Below, one piece after another: positions 44,801 through 53,947 of a stretch of 64,000 nucleotides of DNA (within the stretch, counting starts at the first letter, position 1; each line of letters begins with the position of its first letter). The position numbers and the translations under genes are program-made. Origin of the DNA: Blumeriella jaapii (lineage: Eukaryota > Ascomycota > Leotiomycetes > Helotiales > Drepanopezizaceae); assembly GCA_009599575.1 (NCBI GenBank), contig VWND01000010.1, positions 62,001-126,000 on the forward strand, read 5' to 3'. Under the pieces are notes generated by a model. That model saw nothing but the letters and a program-made list of their open reading frames with translations. It ran no database searches and was not told where the DNA came from.

Positions 44801-45395
44801 CGCGAGTCCGAGCAGTAGCAGTTGGGCTGACGCCACGCTCAAGCCCGCGGCACTCGTTCTGCGCCGCGATTTGCACACCGCTGAGATGACGGAACTTGAG
44901 AATCGGCGTACTGATATGACTGTCAATGCCGAAGATGGCGATGCGAGTACAGGTCCGAGTCCGAGGAACAGGTGGTCCGACGCCTTGCTCAAGCCGGCAG
45001 CGCTCGCCATGCGCCAGGTGAGCAAGACGCAGCTCCCGAGGCCCATCACCCCGCCTCATATCAGCGGGCTCGGGCTTGCGGGAGTCAGGCTGCTGGATCG
45101 AGACGCAGGGGATCGCATTCGCGTCGATAACGAGGATTTGGAACAAGATCCGGGAAAGGAAAAGGAGAGGCCCGTGAGTCAAGGGCTATATGATGGGAAT
45201 GGCTTCAATAAGAGTACAACTGAGAGCGAAGCGGTCGCTGGAGGGGATGGGAGCGGGGGGGCGGGTGGTGGGATGGGGAAGATCGCGGGTGAGGAGAAGG
45301 AAGTTATGAGCTTAAGGGCTATGGAGGAGAGGAGGGCGAGGCGGCAGAGGGGTAAAGAGCGGGGAAGGGAGAGGATCAGTGGGTTTGTGATGTAG
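41829..45395 (+). CDS. Single-pass membrane protein with a very long Ser/Pro-rich cytosolic tail, function unknown
   Basis: A single-exon ORF of 1188 residues from the ATG at 41829 (a second Met follows three codons later). One TM helix near residues 25-55 (TLGAILGIAIGGAVLLFFVL) is followed by a stop-transfer cluster RKKHRRER, so the remaining ~1130 residues should be cytosolic. There is no cleavable signal peptide; the short N-terminus would be outside. The tail is rich in Ser, Pro, Arg and Thr with many SP/TP sites and reads as intrinsically disordered. Two similar motifs, WADATLKPAALVLR (about residue 998) and WSDALLKPAALAMR (about 1047), stand out as a possible repeated docking element. 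I do not recognise the family; the layout resembles fungal plasma-membrane sensors or scaffolds. Confidence 0.8.
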   Translation: MAEMEEDGLVWARDLAAEYSIGSTSLTLGAILGIAIGGAVLLFFVLAGTGILLVRKKHRRERQQEAQASEDGVREMEMNLETAIRCIQPPESGQGRGRSNSFSRFLPRGDHDIRERWAKPDGLQMPPMAKNLHSPQRGFFRQSSVRDSWPLMTQRPLTFLPGQSTMVLSPVAPPGYVVQNSTRGHKRTASIMGRKNSQDSSASFSPTRDPYTLDVMPYRKIHRRSTSENQLSTILRSTSQRLKEANRNTMTRTLSTMGRFPGLPPSERLPTPPMRKATESREGLMDPDNPESVGSSICEYALTPSPTKRNQRALSRSSPTRSLAPSPRSSNPSPTKSASPTPSAESKDSLCEIETTDLVIPSPLTSPSRSGSRAANRNSMRVSPGGAKDVSVIIHQDAQSSLLGTGPENATRSSKKFEISQRISLSGDPFYSSVRSSKPIMPLSLVQGPRPMYFRKATFGREATPERPASFCSPLRDVSGNVQTPTKRTLPAPPANVDTNPFQWSPQEAMQTRATQTSPKHSAPRRKGHKRSHVVRMSNISRPTSLIVDVVLEEPEGVSPLRLKSKPRDSSLISVSTARSSNSSSSHSITASRRNIIRPPSSSTFNPTVVIAALSTHSLAHSPERSPEAFANPGSELDYSPTLSVCNYYSELDTPTSEDEFFQSKASISTTLPASPTTKRECRLTKKFSGETALFPKPQNQQNEHERLFSFLPLPISPPAPILTPRPASRPLPIITSTMNGLHSKAATPAPPLLTVPGHLTGPRSEPGKHTSATLSPPRESMASTIGMLRRMNSEISTNSCASLGSTDNEPSSPAPPFHTSPINSSLPMVDLPTQPPLSEQRGRSRVSQHYLPLGQPAPRIRERRRNRAPRAEKRDSHRIHKERRRKRVEEQGSGMLIDELTPVKESSSPPASAPNSFDRATARNTITNALGLRFPTLSHEGSASPTRERGSRRGTRERWRDSALQNLERDIFRGLQTDGFGEKNTDPTVDASPSSSSWADATLKPAALVLRRDLHTAEMTELENRRTDMTVNAEDGDASTGPSPRNRWSDALLKPAALAMRQVSKTQLPRPITPPHISGLGLAGVRLLDRDAGDRIRVDNEDLEQDPGKEKERPVSQGLYDGNGFNKSTTESEAVAGGDGSGGAGGGMGKIAGEEKEVMSLRAMEERRARRQRGKERGRERISGFVM

Positions 45396-48300
45396 GAAAG
45401 ACGAGGGAGTTGGGATTTCACACATGTGTCTAGGTGAGTCGTACCTAACTACTTTCGGGCGCGTGGATTTGAGGATGACTTATACGTTTGTCGTTCATCT
45501 GTAACAGAAGAGAAGACACGAATCTGTGGACGGGGGGAGGGGAGAGTAAGTGTGTATGGACCGGCGGGTTTCTCGGGCAGGAATCTTTCTATCTTCTAAT
45601 TTTCATTCTTTTGACCTATTTTGGATTTCTTTTGTCACCCGGTTTAATCTTACCTACCAACCTACCTATCTAGTATTACCACTCTAGTCTAATTACCATC
45701 TACGCCTACTACTAAACATGCCCAGCTACCAAAGCAGCTCTCCTTCCCATTTTGCTCTTTTACCGAAGTCTTAGTAACATTCACCGCCACGCTTTCTTTC
45801 TTTCTCGCTCCTTCCGGCCAGAGAGTGACTGAGTAACAAATGAGTGGGTCAGTGAATATCTCCCTCCCCGTGGGTATATATAAGCCACCAACCACTCTGT
45901 CTACGCTCAACATTGCATTCTCCTCCCTCCTTCTAGGAGGCAGAAGAATCCCCCTCCCGCTATACACACTGAGAATTGGCTACGAGTCTACATTCAGAGC
46001 TGTGCTGTTGTGCTTTTGCTTCGATTTGGGCGGTTTGCCATTCACTTACACAGAAACCGAGATGGCCGTTCAAAAGGAAGTGACAGCAAGATCCGCGATG
46101 ACGGTGGAATTTACAAGCACGCGAAATTGGATAGATACCTACCTTGATTTTGGGCAAGTGAGAAGACTCAACGATACATTTAAGAGAGTCAGAGGAGGGG
46201 TTCACGATCGATCGATACGGTGGATAGCCGCCGGCCCATTGTTCTCGACTCCCTTCCTTTTGATGCCAGTGGCCACGGGTCGCAAGTCCAGTACCTCCCC
46301 AGCATATTACAGAAGGCGTGTCATCACACACCCTTTTTCCCCCTCTCCGCAACATCAGTCAGTCGCCAATTACACCCGCCCAAGCTACTCCCTCGCTTCT
46401 TGCGACCGAGTAACCACTCTTTCTACTATATTGTACAGAATACTTTGACCACTCCACTGCTTCAATTCCATTGCTCAAACTCCCAGAAGCAAGATCTGAA
46501 GGGAGTTTACTCAACGGATGTCTCGATATCTGGCCTCGCACCTGGGTGCGCGAGGTGTGTTTGGATGAACTAGATGAACGTATGTCTGCTGACAGCAGAC
46601 ACTACTGGAGACTGGCTTGGATCCTTCACCACACACGCAAAATCTTAAGGATCAAATGCACGAAATGGCCGAAACACTCTGTTGGATTTTTGACCTTATC
46701 GAAACTTACATCGCCGTCAAATTGGATTGTCGCTGTCGATGTAGATGGGCTGACTGCCTGCCTTTGAGCTAGCTTCGAATCTGTTCTGTTCCGCCGTCGT
46801 TTTAGCTAGATAATTATACTGTACTGTCTACCTCGATAGTAGAAATTTCCAGCCTGCTACGCTTTTACTTCAGGCGCTCCAAAACTAAATACAAGAAGAA
46901 GAATAACACAAGTAGTAAAGGAGGAGCTCGGGGGGCTCGAGATGACACTGAGGCAAATGATGATGTTGGATAACGGTAGGAAGTTCTAAGCTATTACTAG
47001 CTATGTAAATTTAGTCATTAAGTATTGTTGCTGAATGACAGGATCACGAAACGATCACGTGACCAAACCAATGGCCTCAGTTTTCCATGGCGCTTTTGAT
47101 AAATTAAATTCAAAACACTGCCAATCCACTCCAGCGACCGCCGTTCGACCGACTCACGAGTACGGTTTAGAAGTCAGAGTTCGCAGAGAAACCACCAATT
47201 TCACCAACACAACGCCATCGACTGCGCTATTGCTCTTTTCATCAACACCACGACTACCATACCCACTGACAAGGCAAACAGGATGACGAAGGAGGTTAGC
47301 GATGACGCCATCTAATTGACGCACACCAACGTCTACCCCTGGAAGCCACGAGCTTTTCAAAAGCTCTTACGTTCAGGGCATACCGGTGGGCTGAATGGCA
47401 ATCAGACGAGAGTGTAGCGACGCTCGACGATAGTAAGACGAGATGGGAAAGATTGGAGGATAGCATTGTGTCAAGACCAAAAGATGGCTATTTTTCTCAT
47501 AAAACCTTGACACACGATGTTGGACAGGAATAGGAACTGCAGGGTCGAAATTGTCTATTGGGAGATGGAAAGGGAATGGAATATCTGCAGTGGTCGGAGG
47601 AGCGATGGGCTGGGGCCATATTTTGAGATATTGCTGGGCGAATTTATTGACCAGATAATGATTTGGAGATGGGGAGAAGTCTGTTGGGTTAGATGGTGTG
47701 GGATGGCGGGAGTTAGGGACAGTGCTGTTACATAGAGACGACGGAGAATCTGTTGGGACCGGATGTGGTTGAATTGGAAGTCAGAAATGATGAATGTGAA
47801 TAAGTATTGAGCTCCGCTTGGAATCGGGATGCGAGTAACGAGTATCCGCACCGACGTCATCTAGAGGCTCAGAGGCGTTGATATTTGAGATCAAAAACAA
47901 CGCCGCAAACCCCTGCAAGTTAATAGCACAGATATCACAAGCTTTTAGTAGTGCCATCGAATCGTGGTGGCTTTCAAGACTTTGGATACCACTGTCTCTA
48001 CTTGCCAGGGGAATGTCAACAAACTCGCTTAGGCGCCTGCATGCCTAGGCCTGTCCTCACGTGTCGTTCTGAATTCTGCCACAATATGTGGAACAATCAC
48101 GTCCTGAAAAATCCAAGCTATCACAACGGATTACACGGGCCAACATTCGACCTATAAATAACCGAGTAGTGACTTTATACTTCTCAACCCAGAGGAAGCG
48201 GAATTGTGATTGCAGCATTGTAACATTAAAGTTCAATACCTGTTTCACTACGATCTTGGCCATTATCCCAAAAGAGCCTTAGCTGGAATTGAGGAAAACT

Positions 48301-48441
48301 TACAGTAGGTGGACGTGGAAACGAGATAAATAGCTTCAGCTCCCCAGACTCTGAAGGTGTTTATGCCTTGACATATCATCAACTTCCCAAGCTTCCCAGG
48401 ACCAGAAATCACTTTCAAAACTCCAGCAGAATCAAGCCAAA
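45396..48441. other. AT-rich gene-poor block
   Basis: 3 kb with no supported gene. A TATATATAAG box at 45875-45884 precedes an open frame that from the ATG at 46062 would encode 128 residues to 46448, but the peptide has no recognisable features. A TACTG cluster lies at 46814-46828 and a TCACGTGA at 47055-47062 next to a CCAAT box. Confidence 0.5.
47055..47062. promoter_or_regulatory. TCACGTGA palindrome
   Basis: Perfect palindrome followed by ACCAAACCAATGG; no confirmed gene starts nearby. Confidence 0.3.
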
Positions 48442-48700
48442 ATGCGCTTTCTTGTTCATTCCTTCGCGCTTCTCGCTCTAGCAGCTAGCAGCATGTCTGC
48501 GCCATCTCTCGATCAAGGTTGCGCTGGGCCCGGTGACATGTTTTGTGTCTGTGGATGCCCTAATGGAAAGTAAGATAGATGACTCGAATCCGCTCCGAAA
48601 TGCTTTAGAGAAAGACGTGAAGGACTTGAATGCTGACTGAAAATGGATGGGTAGTACCTATTTCTGCAACCAGGATTATTTCCGGAATCCGTGTGCATGA
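48442..48700 (+). CDS. Small secreted cysteine-rich protein (57 residues)
   Basis: Two exons (48442-48569 and 48655-48700) with intron 48570-48654 (GTAAGA...GTAG, phase 2). The ATG follows a clear upstream AAAATG context. The first ~19 residues (MRFLVHSFALLALAASSMS) form a signal peptide. The mature part of about 38 residues holds six Cys at 27, 35, 37, 39, 47 and 56, an even number suitable for three disulfides, and ends NPCA. This is the profile of fungal small secreted proteins used as apoplastic effectors or antimicrobial peptides; no function can be assigned. It is isolated at the edge of an AT-rich block, as such genes often are. Confidence 0.7.
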
Positions 48701-48730
48701 TAAATACTGGGATGTATTGGTGTCACTTTT

Positions 48731-48745
48731 GGGGGGGGGGGGGGG
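48731..48745. repeat. Poly(G) run of 15
   Basis: G15 just downstream of the small secreted protein stop codon. Confidence 0.75.
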
Positions 48746-48993
48746 CGGCTACGAGAGCGGTTGAGATGTGCAATACTATATATAAAAATGCTGTTGGTCA
48801 CGGAGCATGTTCTCTTTTCACGAGGGGAGGTACAAGAGGGTTTAAGGCGTGCAATTATATGATCTTGCAGATGTCTAAGGAGCCAGTTCTACAGCATCTA
48901 TGTCTTCAAATCACGTGTCTGACTCCCATCGCCCACATCGTGTCCTCACCGCCATCTCCAACCCTCCCATGAACGCATCAGAAAAGGCCCAAG

Positions 48994-50175
48994 ATGCTTC
49001 GTATCAACTACTACATCTCCGGCCACGGCTACGGCCATGCCACTCGCTCATCACAGCTCGTCTCCGCGCTCCTCGAGGCCTCCTCGACGACACACGTGAC
49101 CATTATCACGACCGCGCCTCGCCACCTCTTCCCATCCTCGCCGCGAGCTTCCTTCATCAGCCAGGAAGTCGATTCGGCCATCGTCCAGCCGCAACCGTAC
49201 AGCATCGACGCGGTCGCCAGCTTCGCCCGACTCAAGAGCTTCCTAGCCAGCACCGAGACGCCCGAATGGCAGCGCCGGGCCCGCGAGATCCTGGAGAGCA
49301 CGCAGTGCAACCTCGTGCTCGCCGACGCGCCGTATCCCCTTGCCTGGCTGGGCGCGAGAGAGCAGGGAGTGAAGAGCATGCTGGTGTCGAACTTCACGTT
49401 CGATGCCATCTTCACGCAGCTGCTGACGTACCTGCCGGCCCCGGACGGCGAGGAGCAGCTGGTGCAGCGGATCGAGAAGCTGTACGCGACCTACGACTGC
49501 GCGATCCGCCTCCCGGGCTACATCCCATTCCCGTTCGCGGAGAAGTACTGGACGGAGGAGGATCGCGCGAGGCGGTTGATCGATGCGCCGCTGGTGTTCC
49601 GCCCGCCGCGCGCGCCGAGAGAGCTCGTTCTGGAGAGGCTCGGGGTGCCGGCAGACCTGCGCGAGCGTCAGATACTGCTCGTGCAGTTCGGCGGCCAGGT
49701 CGCGGATGGGACGGGGGAGTCGAGGGTGCCGAACCTGCCGGAGGGCTGGATCTGTCTCTCCTCCAGGCCGGTTGAGGACCCGCGCTTCTTCACGTTCCCG
49801 GAGGATGTGTACTCGCCCGATCTGGTTGGCGCGGCGGATGTCGTACTGGGCAAGATTGGTAACGTTCCCGACGAGAGATGCAAGCTGTAGGTAGGGGAGC
49901 TAACGACAGGCAAAGGGTACGGCACTGTTTCCGAGTGTGTTGGGATGAACAAGGCGCTCGTCTACGTCCTCCGCCCGATGTTTGCGGAGGAGCCGGGCCT
50001 TCTCAACTACATGAGACAAAACGGCGTGTGTGAAGAGATTTCCGCATCGGACTACGAGCGTGGCAACTGGGCCGGCTTGGTTGACCAGGCCTGGAAAGCG
50101 CGCAGAGAGAAACCGCCCGTGAACATCACAGAGGGAAGCATGGAAGTAGCAAGATTGATTGGTATTAATGTCTAG
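48994..50175 (+). CDS. Glycosyltransferase-like protein, similar to the N-terminal domain of arabinokinase-type proteins
   Basis: Two exons (48994-49858, 49916-50175; intron 49859-49915) give 374 residues. The N-terminal motif YYISGHGYGHATRSSQL and the later LGKIGYGTVSEC (created by the splice) are characteristic of a GT-B/MurG-like domain that in plants is fused to the GHMP kinase of L-arabinokinase. In this gene the kinase half is absent: the protein ends ARLIGINV right after the second Rossmann half. Between the halves lie QFGGQVADGTGES and a solvent-exposed Arg/Pro-rich linker. I infer nucleotide-sugar binding and a cytosolic location; no substrate can be named. The exon 1 frame read through the intron would stop early, supporting the splice. 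Confidence 0.83.
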
Positions 50176-50366
50176 GGGGGAAACGTGTGTCTGGGCAGAG
50201 GCAAGCATGCAAACTCCTCGACGTGTGTGTGCTATTTTTACAGAAGTTTCCGTGACCGTGTTGTGTTGTCAGACGGCTCTCAAGCTTTCCCCCAGCTGTA
50301 TCAAAGAACCCACAGCTCTCGGCAACCCCCCAGAATCAGAGGCCCTCCCGCGCGCAAGACCGCAAC

Positions 50367-52391
50367 CTACTTCCAGCTGTGGTGGATGCGGCGCTTTCGG
50401 TCCTCGAGCATCATCTCCGTGAAGTCACGGCCACGGAACTCGGCGTAGGGGGCCATGATGGCGCGACGACGGGCCTCCGCCTGGGCTTGCCAGCGGACCT
50501 TGTAGCAAAGGAAGACATTCTCCTGGTGGCTCGGGGACCGGGAGCACGTTAGTTCGACCTTGCGACGCTCCTTCACCAGACACTCCTCCATCTCCGTCTC
50601 TCCGGCTGCCTCTTCGACGATCTTGGGCGTCGGGACCAGGATCTCGTGGATGACGTTCTCGTTGAGGCCGTAGATCGTTCTCGTCCTCACGCCCCGAAAG
50701 ACGTTCCTGGCCTCGAGGACCAAGATCTCCTCGTAGTCCAGCCAGATGACCCCCGGATACCCATCGATGGGTTCGACGACCGCGTTGGCCGGGTACTCAC
50801 CCGCGTGCTTCCGAACAAAGCGGCCCAGATGTTCCCCGACGTCCTCCGTGTTGTCCATGTTGTATTGGAGGTGGTTCTTGTCACAACACAGGAGGGTCGT
50901 TTGGCCTGGGTAGGCCGGTCCATCACCAGGCCCCGTGGCTCTGGCTCTGTAGTAGTCGCGGGGGGTGGTGTGGGTTCTGGCCTTCTCTTCGAGGAACTTG
51001 ACTGCCTTGGCTTGCTCCGGGGTGAGTCGAGTGAACGATGGTCGGAGGTAGTCGCCGGGGTAGTTGTGGACGAGATACGGCCCGTCCGGGGCGGTGTAGT
51101 AAGGGTGGTCTCCCTGGGAGACGAGCACTTGGCCCTCGGGGCAGGCTGGAGAGAGTTTGGCGTGTGCCGGAGGGTAGTTGGGGTTCTCGTGATGGTACGG
51201 CCCTTCAAAGGCTGGTGAGGTGTACACCTCACCAGCCGGAGCGCGTGAAGGGGGGTACGAGGGGTTGATCAACGAGAACCGGGACACGTTCCTGATCTCT
51301 GAGTTAGCAAAGCTCTGGCTCGAAGTCTGGCGTCTCCGACTCGGAAAGAGAGCCGGCCCCGGAGGCAACAGATGAGGTCGAGTGAGGAGAAGAACTTACC
51401 AAGACTGGGCAGAGTTGTCAGTCATGCCGTGGACCTCCAGGCCCCTCATCTCCTCCTCGGATTCGGGAGCTCTCGCAGCGGCTAGTATCCGCCCCTTGCG
51501 GAGCTCCTCGCGAATCTCCTCCGCGGTCCGAGGATGGCCGCCGAGCGTGGGATTGGACTCCTGTAAGGCAGTCCATCTCCAGGATTCCAGCGTGGTGAGC
51601 TTAGGAACGCCCTCACGCTCGGCGGACATCTCAGGTCGCGAGATGGGACCTCCAGACTTGGACCCGCCTCGTGCGGCCCTGGCTTGCTTCCTGGTGATCC
51701 TTGGGGGTGGCATCGCTGCCGTGTCGAGGCTCCCTCTGCTTCTCGACAGAGGGTTGTCGTCTCGAGGTCGTTCCGAGACTCCGGATGGAGGAGCGTTGGT
51801 GGAGAGAAGGTGTAAGGCCGAGTGAGGGACCCCCTTACCTCCTTTGTAGTACATTTGGCGCTCCGGATCGCTGTAGTCGTAAACAGCGTCGGATGCCTCG
51901 CCTTGGGCGGCGCCAGTGGTACTCACTTTCTTTCCCAGCTTGCCGCTGGGCTTCTTGTCCCTCCCGTCATCGTCGACAGGAGGGACGACTTCCTCGGGGG
52001 TGCGACGCTTGGAGCAGATCTCTCCACCCCGCGTCCGGAGACAGTTGTCGCAGTCGCGCTGGCCAGCAGAGAAAGAGCACGGCTTGTGCTGCCTGAAGCA
52101 CTTGTCGCACTTGTATGCCGACGGCATGTTGATGTTAGGGAGGTTGGGGAGGTTGTTGATGGTTGTGTTGTTCGAGGTTGGAGAGGTGAAGTTGCCAGAG
52201 TCTTTGGCGAGGTGAGTGTTTTTGTTGTTGTTGTTTTTGTTTTTGGAAGCGGCGGAGGCGGCGGCGTTAGCGCGGGTGAGTCTCGGGCCTTGGAAACATG
52301 TAATGCTCTCCGAGATACAATTGTCACATTCGGCTTTCCCATCGCCCTTATGGCATTCTCTGCTCATCTCCACGCAGGGTTGGCACTTCAT
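50367..52391 (-). CDS. Protein with two tandem Zn2Cys6-like cysteine clusters, function unknown
   Basis: Two exons (51400-52391, 50367-51291; intron 51292-51399) give 638 residues; the CAG ending at 51292 is the only nearby acceptor that avoids a stop. The N-terminus carries two six-Cys modules: Cys3-x2-Cys6-x6-Cys13-x8-Cys22-x2-Cys25-x6-Cys32 and Cys95-x2-Cys98-x6-Cys105-x8-Cys114-x2-Cys117-x8-Cys126, both close to the GAL4-type zinc cluster. Usually such proteins have only one. The linker is Asn/Thr-rich. Downstream there is a basic segment (RITRKQARAARGG) and a C-terminal half of mixed alpha/beta character with YPGVIWLDYEEILVLEARNV. No fungal_trans domain is evident. A DNA-binding role is likely but not shown. 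Confidence 0.8.
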
Positions 52392-53725
52392 CTTGGCGAC
52401 TGGTACTACACGGAATCACTATTAGCAATGCGATATAATGAAAGTAGATCTTAAACGTGAATATAGCCATGAAGCTCTTTCAGAAATGAGGTGCGTGGGG
52501 ACGTTCATCTCCATGTCACACGTGAGCTTTACCAAGGACGATGCCCGGTCTCCGATGACTGACTGAGGAACAAGTAGATGCTTCTATGAAATATCATATA
52601 GCCCGACAAGTACTAGACTGGGACCTAGATCTTGGGCCAGGAGAACTTCTCGAGGAGACCGCTGGGCATAGAGACACGACCGTGCCATGCAGTGGCAGAA
52701 ACGTAGCCCAGCTAGCACGCATTATGACCTGTATATTCGGAGTCGCAACGGTTGTGAGACCTGCTCCTGGGCAAGTACCTGACCCAGCAATAGTGACGGT
52801 GGCGCTGATGAGGCCAACCGAGTTTAAGTCTTCATCAACTGTTTGTCGGCATAGCTGACCCAAACTCAGATCAACTGTTTGTCGGCATAGCTGACCCAAA
52901 CTCAGGCAACGTAGTGCAAGTCTTCATCAACTGTTTGTAGGCATAGCTGACCCAAACATAGGTAAACCAGTGTGACCACAGAAAGGATGACTTTTGTGTG
53001 ATACAATCTTTGAAGGGGCAATCGTACTGATATTTACTTCACACAGGAACCAGATGCCGCTTGGCGTCTATGACACATGTGCTGAGTACCACTTTACTTG
53101 ATGAAGGATTGAGACATAGCAGAAAAAAGACTGAAGAGAATTGGGCATGCGTGACGCAAGCCACGTCTTAGTCGGGACTCCCCAGCCTATGAGATTGTGA
53201 TGTGGAGGACAAGGAGAATATAGGAAAGAAACAGAAGATGTAGTAGGTATGCATGATCAAACTCGCATCGCTAGCATGTAGTCGAGGAGGCAGTCGCGAG
53301 GACCGAGGAGGAGATCGAGTTTGGAGAATCTGAAAGCTTACCGGAGCTTGGAGAGGACTGAGTGCTGCCATTCGGGTTAGCTTGTCTTCATTGGACTCTT
53401 GAATCGTATTCGAGAAGATAAACTAGAAGGAGAAGCTGTGATGTGCTGGGTTGTGATATGACATGAGGGGAGGAGATGTGCTGTGATTTGAGTGACGGGG
53501 ACATGCGGTGAGAAGAGGCGATGAGAAGAGAGAAGTATGGTAACTTGAATGAGTAGATAGATCTGTGCTGTGCTTTGAGGAGAGAGAAGCAGAAGTGCCT
53601 TGAGAAGAGGGAACGAGATTGTGTGAGGATGGTGATGAGGAGATCGTTCGATCTGGTGCGCGTTGCTTCGCACCAGCGGAGGGACTCAACTTACATTTAC
53701 GTGGCGATCAGGGAACGGTCTCTAG
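52392..53725. other. Intergenic region with a 36-bp tandem repeat
   Basis: Upstream region of the zinc-cluster gene. Apart from the tandem repeat at 52834-52961 I see only short ORFs and purine-rich stretches near 53450-53660. Confidence 0.55.
52834..52961. repeat. 36-bp tandem repeat, three copies
   Basis: Copies at 52834-52869 and 52870-52905 are perfect and adjacent (each starting ATCAACTGTTTGTCGGCATA). The third, 52926-52961, follows after 20 bp and has a few changes. The preceding AAGTCTTC is also duplicated (before copies 1 and 3). Confidence 0.9.
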
Positions 53726-53947
53726 TCAATTGAGTTCCGTCTTGAGCTTCTGAAGGGATGTAGAGCTGTTGCGTTGCGCTGCGCTGGAGAGAGACGAGGA
53801 AGTCGCGCGAGCGAGTGTCGTTGACCAGGGTGCGACCGGTGCTGCAACCACGGAAAGCGGGGAAGGGAGATTTATCTTTGAAGATGTAATGGGTGGAAGG
53901 TAACGCGAGAGACAGCGTGTAATCAATGATGTACGAGAAACAGCCAC
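53726..53947 (-). CDS. Possible small protein with a mitochondrial-type N-terminus
   Basis: ORF of 73 residues. The N-terminus MAVSRTSLITRCLSRYLPPI has Arg, Ser and hydrophobic residues and no acidic ones, like a mitochondrial presequence. The rest is Ser/Ala-rich and ends QKLKTELN. Inverted CCAAT boxes (ATTGG twice) lie 30-50 bp upstream on its strand. I recognise no family, so it could be a chance ORF. Confidence 0.3.
   Translation of the reverse strand: MAVSRTSLITRCLSRYLPPITSSKINLPSPLSVVAAPVAPWSTTLARATSSSLSSAAQRNSSTSLQKLKTELN

Noticed and set aside
45840..46448. 202-codon ORF overlapping a TATA box
   Set aside because: The TATA box lies inside the ORF; the peptide shows no domain and no intron pattern.
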